Below, piece after piece: positions 1 through 4,181 of a stretch of DNA of 5,692 bases. The stretch comes from Candidatus Altarchaeales archaeon. GTDB taxonomy: Archaea > Altiarchaeota > Altiarchaeia > IMC4 > QMZM01. The DNA lies in the NCBI GenBank assembly GCA_003663115.1, contig QMZJ01000086.1, positions 1 through 5,692 on the forward strand, in the 5' to 3' direction. The notes under the pieces are model-generated. The model did not search any database, was not told the origin of the DNA, and was given only the letters and a program-made list of their open reading frames with translations. Positions within the stretch are counted from its first letter, which is position 1. Each line of letters opens with the position of its first letter. The position numbers were made by a program, and so were the translations under genes.

Positions 1-1
1 A

Positions 2-808
2 TATCCGGCAAAGAAGCATCCATTACAAAGGCTTATCGACAGGATCCGGGAGATATTCATCGCTATGGGTTTCAAAGAGATAAGGGGTCCTTTGGTGGAG
101 AGTTCCTTCTGGAATTTCGATGCCCTCTTCGTTCCCCAGGATCATCCCGCAAGGGATATGCACGATACATTCTATCTGAAAAATCCGAAGCGTATTGAAA
201 TTCCATCGTTTAAGAAATTCAAGGAGAGGATCAGGGATACCCACGAGCACGGAGGGACTACCGGTTCCACCGGATGGGGATACAGGTGGGATGAAAAACT
301 GGCTAAACTGCCGTTGATGCGAACCCATACCACTGCGGTTACCTGCAGGTATCTAACTCAACTAAAGAAAAGGGATCTACCGGCAAAGGTATTCTGTATA
401 GGTAAGGCATTCAGAAATGAGGCGATAGATTATAAGCATCTGCCAGAATTCTACCAGGTTGAGGGAATCGTTGTTGACGAGAATGCAAATTTCAGGAATC
501 TTTTGGGTATCCTGGATGAATTCTATCGTAAGATGGGTTTTAAGGTGAGGTTCAGACCCGCATTCTTCCCTTATACTGAAATGAGCGTTGAGCCGGAGAC
601 CTATATAGAGGAAAAGGGATGGATAGAGCTTGGAGGGGCCGGGATCTTCAGACCGGAGGTAGTGAAACCATTACTTGGTTTTGACTGTCCGGTCCTTGCC
701 TGGGGTCTCGGCCTGGACAGGGTTGTTGCCCTGTGTCTGGGTCTGGGCGATATCAGGGATCTATATATCTCCGACCTGGATTGGCTGAGAAGAAGCAGGA
801 TTGTTTAG
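2..808 (+). CDS. pheS: Phenylalanyl-tRNA synthetase alpha subunit, C-terminal part (5' truncated by window edge)
   Basis: This is the catalytic subunit of the cytoplasmic alpha2-beta2 phenylalanyl-tRNA synthetase, which charges tRNA-Phe with phenylalanine using ATP. The frame is open from base 2, so the gene starts outside the window; the ATG at 65 is internal. The visible 268 residues hold the class II synthetase core. The segment KKHPLQRLIDRIREIF and the following GFKEIRGP form motif 1. FWNFDALFVPQDHPARDMHD is the conserved PheS stretch after it. FRNEAIDYKHLPEFYQVEG is motif 2, with the Arg that contacts ATP. GGAGIFRPEV and AWGLGLDRVVAL form motif 3. Archaeal PheS is usually around 500 residues, so roughly the N-terminal half, with the tRNA-binding region, is missing here. 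The TAG stop overlaps the stop of a convergent gene remnant. The partner gene pheT does not follow immediately. The family call is very secure. Confidence 0.96.
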   Translation, partial: YPAKKHPLQRLIDRIREIFIAMGFKEIRGPLVESSFWNFDALFVPQDHPARDMHDTFYLKNPKRIEIPSFKKFKERIRDTHEHGGTTGSTGWGYRWDEKLAKLPLMRTHTTAVTCRYLTQLKKRDLPAKVFCIGKAFRNEAIDYKHLPEFYQVEGIVVDENANFRNLLGILDEFYRKMGFKVRFRPAFFPYTEMSVEPETYIEEKGWIELGGAGIFRPEVVKPLLGFDCPVLAWGLGLDRVVALCLGLGDIRDLYISDLDWLRRSRIV

Positions 809-1083
809 AACTCTGAAGAAATCAGATGTTTTTCGAAGATTTCCCCAAGCTTTGCAAAGAACTCATGGTTTCTGGTTATATGAAACCCCATGCGATCAGA
901 TAAGCCTCTTTGATTCGAACCTATGTCTCGACCCCCGTCTCAGTAATTCGTTTCCCCAGCCTCTATAAGCTCGATAGGTATAAATGACCGAAGACCTTTA
1001 CGACCATCGAAATTAACAGGGCCAATATAATACCAAAAGGTATTATCTTGGAATTGACGAGGGTAGATTTTTAGGATAGGGTT
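805..1083 (-). pseudogene. Remnant of an unrecognised protein gene, minus strand, with internal TGA and no start
   Basis: Read on the minus strand from 1083, one frame stays open for about 47 codons to a TGA at 940-942, then continues for 44 codons to a TAA at 805-807. The translation looks like a real protein on both sides of the TGA: it contains FWYYIGPVNFDGRKGLRSFI and IELIEAGETNY before it, and DGGRDIGSNQRGLSDRMGFH and FFAKLGEIFEKHLISSEF after it. The in-frame TAG at 1084-1086 and the lack of ATG, GTG or TTG upstream of the TGA mean there is no usable start. The only later ATG, at 889-891, would give 28 residues. The TAA overlaps the pheS TAG, as expected for a formerly intact convergent gene, and the same arrangement is seen between hisD and the HAD gene. 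TGA could have arisen from CGA (Arg) by one C-to-T change. I do not recognise the family. It could instead be a sequencing error in a gene with a lost 5' end, but truncation plus a stop favours decay. Confidence 0.6.
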
Positions 1084-1147
1084 CTATATAGTTATCTCAG
1101 AAGCGGTTCAAGAAAGATTTATGCACAGCTGGTGATAAATACATAGG
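1084..1147 (+). promoter_or_regulatory. Probable hisD promoter, leaderless arrangement
   Basis: The A/T-rich ATTTATG at 1117-1123, preceded by the purine-rich AAGAAAG at 1110-1116, looks like a TATA box with a BRE. Its centre is about 28 bases before the hisD ATG, which would place the transcript start at or next to the start codon. No Shine-Dalgarno sequence precedes that ATG, which agrees with a leaderless mRNA. A second TATA-like element, the palindromic CTATATAG at 1084-1091, would give a leader of roughly 30 bases and is the alternative. Positions are inferred from spacing alone. Confidence 0.5.
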
Positions 1148-2425
1148 ATGAAAGTAATCAGATATTCCGAGGAGGATAAGATCAAAGAACTTCTGGAAAG
1201 GAAGACTCTAAACCTCAACGGGGTTCTGGCATCGGTAAGAGAGATACTGGAGAATGTAGAAGAGAGGGGTGATTCCGCTCTTATAGACTACACAAAAAAA
1301 TTTGACAAATTTGATTTAACAAGAGAAAACATCGGGGTCTCCAGGGAGGAGATCAAGAAAGCTAATTCTCGGGTTAATGAAAAGCTGATAAAGGCATTAA
1401 AGCACGCCCACAGGAATATAACGAGATTCCATGAAGGGCAGATGAGAAGGATAGGGGAAGAATGGAATATAGAAACCGAGAAGGGCGTCATTGTCGGGGA
1501 GAGGGTTACTCCAATTGAGAGCATAGGAGCGTACATCCCCGGGGGTAGGACATCCTATCCATCAACCGTTTTGATGACGTGTATCCCTGCAAGGGTTGCT
1601 GGTGTTAAAAGAGTGGCTATAGTTTCTCCCCCACCGATCTCCGATGCAATACTTGTAGCTGCGGATATCTGCGGTGTGGATGAGATCTACAGGGTGGGTG
1701 GCGCCCAGGCGATAGCAGCTCTAACTTATGGGACCGAATCAATTCCAAGGGTGGATAAGATAGTGGGCCCGGGGAATTTATATGTGATGACTGCAAAGAT
1801 GCAGGTATATGGAAGGGTCGATATTGACATGCCAGCCGGTCCTTCCGAGGTCCTGATCCTGGCGGATAAAACGGCAAATTCGAGATTCATCGCGGCAGAT
1901 CTGTTAGCCCAGGCAGAGCACGACCCCAGTGCACGGTGTTTAGTGGTTACAGAATCCGAAAAGATTATTGAGGAAGCAGAGAAAGAGATTGCAAAACAGA
2001 TAAATTCCATAAAGACGAGGGAAACAGTTAAAGAGAGCCTGAAGAATTCCGCATTTATACTGACAAGGGATACCGAGGAATCGATTAAATTCGCCAACCA
2101 GTACGCTGCAGAACATCTGGAGATAATGACAGAGAATCCGGAAGAGGTTGCGAGTGAGATAAAGAATTCGGGAGCCATATTCCTGGGAGAATTCTCTCCA
2201 GTAGCTGCAGGAGACTACGCATCCGGGGGAAATCATGTGCTTCCAACCGGAGGGACCGCGAGATTCTCTTCCGTCCTGAGTGTTAGGGACTTTCTGAAGA
2301 CATCGAGTATTCAGAGAATTACAAAAAGGGGATTATTAGCCTTGAAAGAAACCATTGAGACAATTTCGAATTCGGAGGGTTTCGATGCGCACAGGAAATC
2401 CGTAGAGATCAGATTTAACAGCTAG
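1148..2425 (+). CDS. hisD: Histidinol dehydrogenase
   Basis: HisD catalyses the last two steps of histidine biosynthesis, the NAD-dependent oxidation of L-histidinol through histidinal to L-histidine, in the cytosol. The 425-residue length is normal for the family and the protein is complete. Signature stretches are SIGAYIPGGRTSYPSTVLMT (about 125-144), the NAD-site region VGGAQAIAALTYGTE and KIVGPGN (about 183-210), DIDMPAGPSEVLILAD (225-240), AQAEHD (254-259) and AAEHLEI (320-326). By comparison with E. coli HisD, the zinc ligands are Gln255, His258, Asp356 (in AAGDYASG) and His415 (in GFDAHRK), and the acid/base pair is Glu322-His323; all are present. The ATG at 1148 fits the usual N-terminus and the promoter spacing. 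The AGGAGG just inside the gene at 1170-1175 has no start codon after it. No other his gene is next to it on the same strand. The stop overlaps that of the convergent HAD gene. Confidence 0.97.
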   Translation: MKVIRYSEEDKIKELLERKTLNLNGVLASVREILENVEERGDSALIDYTKKFDKFDLTRENIGVSREEIKKANSRVNEKLIKALKHAHRNITRFHEGQMRRIGEEWNIETEKGVIVGERVTPIESIGAYIPGGRTSYPSTVLMTCIPARVAGVKRVAIVSPPPISDAILVAADICGVDEIYRVGGAQAIAALTYGTESIPRVDKIVGPGNLYVMTAKMQVYGRVDIDMPAGPSEVLILADKTANSRFIAADLLAQAEHDPSARCLVVTESEKIIEEAEKEIAKQINSIKTRETVKESLKNSAFILTRDTEESIKFANQYAAEHLEIMTENPEEVASEIKNSGAIFLGEFSPVAAGDYASGGNHVLPTGGTARFSSVLSVRDFLKTSSIQRITKRGLLALKETIETISNSEGFDAHRKSVEIRFNS

Positions 2426-3435
2426 AGGTAAAGAAGCAGTTCCTTTGCATCATCTATGACGAGATCGGACATCATCTCATGAAATTTCTTCCTCAGGATA
2501 TCTCTCTCCCTTGCGTTTGCTGTTCCAGACAGGATCGCTATAAAGTAAAAATTGGCATTTCTAGCAGCCTTTAAATCATCTATTGAATCGCCTACATAGA
2601 TTGCACCCGCATCTTCTCCCAATTTGTATTTTTTACAGATTCGTTTTTTGCATTTTAGGAGGGGTTCCGGTGCGGGTTTCTTGGCTTCAGTGTCTTCTCT
2701 CGTAACCATTAGGTCGGGACGAAATATCTTGCCAAAATTATTTTTTAGGCCAAGTTCCGCCTCAAACCTTTCCCTGCCCGTTACGATACCAAAGTAGTAT
2801 TTTCTACGTAATTCGAGCAGTGTTTTTAAATCCACCAGGGGCCTTTCGTTCAGGATGAGCCCTTCCCCCTTGAAAAATCTTGGCTGTTCTTTATACTTAT
2901 CACAGAATAGGTCCTTTCCAAGATAGATCTCTTCAAATATCCGCTTTATCAGTTCTGGAAAGAAGAATTTTTTTGCGATCTTCAGATCTTCGCCGAAGAA
3001 TTCCATCAGGGTTTTTTCCGTCGCATCTAATCCCCCACCATATTCCTCTATCCTTCTCGTTATCTTTTTTAAATCCAACCTCAATGGATCTCCGGGATAT
3101 GTGGAGCCCAGATACCTCAATCTCTCGAGCATCTCATCGAGATCCCCTGAATGTGGTTCTAAATCCGGCTTCCTGTCCAGATTACTGATCAATTTTGAGA
3201 GATAACAGAGAATGACGGCATAGGTAAGCTCCCAGTCATCGTTAAATCCCCCGGCGAGCTTGAATTCCTGGGTAGTGGCTCTATTTATTAGATATTTATT
3301 CAATTTTAGACCGAGACACTCTGAGAAATAGTACTGCACGGTATTAACTATTGTCTTTCTGTAGGAATCTCCAACATAGATCAATATACCATCGATATCC
3401 CATATGATGATCCTGGGTTCTCCCCTGTCTTTCAT
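2422..3435 (-). CDS. HAD-superfamily hydrolase (subfamily IA-like phosphatase) with enlarged cap
   Basis: A predicted cytosolic Mg-dependent phosphohydrolase of the haloacid dehalogenase superfamily, 337 residues from the ATG at 3433-3435. All four HAD motifs are visible: IIIWDIDGIL with nucleophile Asp13 and acid/base Asp15 (motif I), GIVTGR with Thr219 (II), Lys253 in EAKKPAPEP (III), and VGDSIDDLKAARNA with Asp283 and Asp287 (IV). The roughly 190 residues between motifs I and II form a C1-type cap, larger than in typical subfamily IA enzymes. It begins with SYRKTIVNTVQYYF and LAGGFNDDWELT, which recalls the small archaeal/cyanobacterial HAD group TIGR01548; this is from memory and unchecked. 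The ATG is preceded by GAGG with only a short gap. An ATTTAAAG TATA-like element lies about 26 bases upstream, so the mRNA may be nearly leaderless, although read-through from the tRNA gene is possible. Substrate unknown. It is convergent with hisD, with stops sharing CTAG. A longer TTG-initiated version is rejected because it would read through the tRNA. Confidence 0.88.
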   Translation of the reverse strand: MKDRGEPRIIIWDIDGILIYVGDSYRKTIVNTVQYYFSECLGLKLNKYLINRATTQEFKLAGGFNDDWELTYAVILCYLSKLISNLDRKPDLEPHSGDLDEMLERLRYLGSTYPGDPLRLDLKKITRRIEEYGGGLDATEKTLMEFFGEDLKIAKKFFFPELIKRIFEEIYLGKDLFCDKYKEQPRFFKGEGLILNERPLVDLKTLLELRRKYYFGIVTGRERFEAELGLKNNFGKIFRPDLMVTREDTEAKKPAPEPLLKCKKRICKKYKLGEDAGAIYVGDSIDDLKAARNANFYFIAILSGTANARERDILRKKFHEMMSDLVIDDAKELLLYL

Positions 3436-3456
3436 ATCCTCTATATGGGAATTCTC

Positions 3457-3465
3457 CTTTAAATT
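3457..3465 (-). promoter_or_regulatory. Possible TATA box of the HAD gene
   Basis: On the minus strand the sequence reads AATTTAAAG, within AAAAGAATTTAAAGG, between the 3' end of tRNA-Glu and the HAD start. Its centre is about 26 bases from the ATG, the usual archaeal TATA-to-start-site distance, which would make the mRNA leaderless or nearly so. This is a single A/T-rich match in an A/T-rich spacer, so the support is modest. Confidence 0.35.
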
Positions 3466-3485
3466 CTTTTGATAAAAGGCCGAAA

Positions 3486-3648
3486 TGCTCCCGCCGGGAT
3501 TTGAACCCGGGTCACCGGCTTTCTTCGCACCTTTTTCTTTATAAAAAACATGCGCCAAGGGATGGAACAATATTTCCTTTCTTTTTCTAAAAGAAAGAAA
3601 AGGCTGCGCGAAAGGCCGGAATGATTGACCGGACTACACTACGGGAGC
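3486..3648 (-). tRNA. tRNA-Glu(UUC) with 88-nt intron
   Basis: On the minus strand the 5' exon (3648 down to 3609, 40 nt) begins with acceptor strand GCTCCCG, then TA, the D arm starting GTGTAG, and anticodon stem CCGGC with loop CTTTCG, anticodon UUC. The 3' exon (3520 down to 3486, 35 nt) begins A38, then stem GCCGG, variable TGAC, T arm CCGGG-TTCAAAT-CCCGG, acceptor strand CGGGAGC and discriminator A. Acceptor, anticodon and T stems pair perfectly. The spliced tRNA is 75 nt. CCA is not encoded, since TTT follows the discriminator. Anticodon plus overall resemblance to archaeal tRNA-Glu make the identity secure. The gene lies downstream of rps10 and upstream of the HAD gene on the same strand. 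Its immediate upstream region contains tandem copies of its own first 15 nt, and the best promoter lies beyond them. Confidence 0.95.
3521..3608 (-). other. Archaeal tRNA intron (BHB type, position 37/38)
   Basis: The intron interrupts the anticodon loop between G37 and A38, the canonical archaeal site. The junctions form a textbook bulge-helix-bulge for the tRNA splicing endonuclease. Exon CUUU (32-35) pairs with intron GAAG over four base pairs, the last a U-G wobble. The 5' bulge is C-G-C with the cut after G37. The 3' bulge is A-A-A with the cut before A38. The inner helix GCA/UGC continues, past one unpaired G, into CCUUUU/AAAAGG. Inside is a 9-bp hairpin, CTTTCTTTT with loop AGA and AAAAGAAAG, at 3577-3597. 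A T6 run occurs near 3541-3546 on the transcribed strand. No C/D-box guide motif or LAGLIDADG reading frame is visible, and 88 nt is too short for the latter. Confidence 0.9.
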
Positions 3649-3678
3649 GAATTGGATCGTTGTTAAATTTTTTTTGAT

Positions 3679-3701
3679 CAACCTTTTTCTTAAAAAGGTT
3701 G
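3679..3701 (-). repeat. Perfect 10-bp inverted repeat (hairpin), inner copy
   Basis: CAACCTTTTT pairs with AAAAAGGTTG around a three-base loop (AAG on the minus strand). It directly follows a truncated tRNA-Glu 5' end. The U5 run inside the hairpin could act as a weak archaeal terminator or pause site. An identical hairpin lies in the next unit. Confidence 0.85.
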
Positions 3702-3746
3702 CTACACTACGGGAGCGAATTGGATCGTTGTTAAATTTTTTTTGAT

Positions 3747-3769
3747 CAACCTTTTTCTTAAAAAGGTTG
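3747..3769 (-). repeat. Perfect 10-bp inverted repeat (hairpin), outer copy
   Basis: This is the second, identical instance of the 10-bp stem with three-base loop, lying in the outer spacer between the second and third copies of the tRNA 5' segment. Transcription from the TATA box at 3805-3812 would meet this hairpin about 15 nt into the RNA, after a copy of the tRNA 5' end. Confidence 0.85.
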
Positions 3770-3804
3770 CTACACTACGGGAGCGAATTGGATCGTTGTT
3801 AAAA

Positions 3805-3812
3805 TTATATAA
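3805..3812 (-). promoter_or_regulatory. TATA box of the tRNA-Glu locus
   Basis: The palindromic TTATATAA is the best TATA box in the region. Its centre is about 25 bases from position 3784, the first tRNA-like G of the outermost repeat, exactly where a normal tRNA promoter would sit. It is about 160 bases from the first nucleotide of the intact tRNA at 3648. In the two inner copies the equivalent place holds an A8 tract and TTTAA at about -20, a poorer and less well spaced match. The palindrome could serve either strand, but no plus-strand gene follows. Confidence 0.65.
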
Positions 3813-3833
3813 GAAATTAAATTAAAATATGTC

Positions 3834-3845
3834 AAGAAAAAATAA
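3834..3845 (-). terminator. Oligo-T terminator after rps10
   Basis: On the transcribed strand, TTATTTTTTCTT follows the rps10 TGA directly. It contains a T6 run (3837-3842) and no stem, the usual form of an archaeal intrinsic terminator. It would end the tuf-rps10 transcript before the tRNA-Glu promoter. Confidence 0.6.
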
Positions 3846-4154
3846 TCAGCGGGTTAGCTCGATTTCGATATGAACTCCATCAGGGACCTGGATGCGCATT
3901 ATCTGTCTCAGGCTTCTTTCATCGGCATCTATATCTATAATTCTCTTGTGAATCCGCATCTCCCAGCGTTCCCACGTTGCCGTTCCCTCGCCGTCCGGTG
4001 ACTTTCTCGTTGTGATTCTAAGCTTCTTGGTTGGCAGGGGAATCGGACCAGAGTAATTTGCCTTGGTCTTCTCTGTGATATCGATTATCTGCTTTGATAT
4101 ATTCTCCAATTCCCTTGGATTCTTGCCTATAAGTATAATCCTTGCCTTCTCCAT
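3846..4154 (-). CDS. rps10: 30S ribosomal protein uS10
   Basis: Component of the head of the small ribosomal subunit. The 102 residues match the archaeal S10 length (about 102) and its conserved landmarks: the N-terminus MEKARIILIGKNPRELE, the segment SGPIPLPTKKLRITTRKSPD (about 35-54), TATWERWEMRIHKR, and DADERSLRQIMRIQVPDGV near the C-terminus. The loop between residues 45 and 60 is the extended region that binds 16S rRNA. The ATG at 4152-4154 gives the expected N-terminus. Only the weak purine stretch AGAAGAG abuts the start, so translation may rely on coupling to the upstream tuf gene, whose stop lies 27 bases before. The EF-1 alpha to S10 order is a conserved archaeal arrangement, the counterpart of the end of the bacterial str operon. 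The protein is intact with no unusual residues. Confidence 0.97.
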   Translation of the reverse strand: MEKARIILIGKNPRELENISKQIIDITEKTKANYSGPIPLPTKKLRITTRKSPDGEGTATWERWEMRIHKRIIDIDADERSLRQIMRIQVPDGVHIEIELTR

Positions 4155-4181
4155 CTCTTCTGAAAAACGAAGAAAAAAAGA
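4155..4181 (-). promoter_or_regulatory. tuf-rps10 intercistronic spacer with T7 tract
   Basis: The 27-base spacer reads TCTTTTTTTCTTCGTTTTTC on the transcribed strand before the purine stretch at the rps10 start. T7 and T5 runs of this kind can cause partial termination by archaeal RNA polymerase. That would let tuf mRNA exceed rps10 mRNA, matching the higher demand for EF-1 alpha. This is inferred from base composition only. Confidence 0.3.

Larger units (their letters stand above)
3634..3803 (-). repeat. Three direct repeats (34 nt) with two identical 34-nt hairpin spacers, containing the tRNA-Glu 5' end
   Basis: The sequence repeats with an exact 68-base period: copies start at 3634, 3702 and 3770, and the third copy ends after 34 bases at 3803. 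Read on the minus strand, each 34-nt repeat consists of TTTAACAACGATCCAATTC followed by GCTCCCGTAGTGTAG, that is, 19 nt of upstream flank plus the first 15 nt of tRNA-Glu (acceptor 5' strand, TA, start of the D arm). Only the copy at 3634-3667 continues into the intact tRNA. The other two run into the spacer, which is CAACCTTTTT, loop AAG, AAAAAGGTTG, then ATC and A8. The full units are identical base for base, which implies recent or homogenised duplication. Copy number may be unreliable if the assembly used short reads. Confidence 0.95.

Noticed and set aside
911..930. tRNA T-loop-like GGTTCGAATC on the minus strand between pheS and hisD.
   Set aside because: The flanking five bases on each side do not pair and there is no acceptor or anticodon stem; it lies inside the decayed protein frame.
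1169..1175. Shine-Dalgarno-like GAGGAGG inside the start of hisD.
   Set aside because: No start codon follows at a suitable distance and the HisD N-terminus requires the upstream ATG; it simply encodes Glu-Glu-Asp residues.
1288..2236. Minus-strand open frames opposite hisD, and plus-strand frames opposite the HAD and tuf genes.
   Set aside because: They are shadows of clearly identified genes, with no family resemblance and no independent start signals.
3436..3570. N-terminal extension of the HAD gene from a TTG at 3568-3570.
   Set aside because: The extension would translate the tRNA-Glu intron and 3' exon (its GDPGSNPGGS text is the T arm). The HAD fold starts properly with the ATG at 3433-3435, ten residues before motif I.
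3634..3803. CRISPR-like array (34-nt repeats, 34-nt spacers).
   Set aside because: The two spacers are identical and the repeat is part of a tRNA gene. There is no leader or cas gene; this is tandem duplication.
3634..3803. Attachment-site scar of an integrated element at tRNA-Glu.
   Set aside because: The duplicated part is the 5' end, the copies are tandem at 68-base spacing, and no integrase or foreign cargo lies between them. Not excluded historically but unsupported here.
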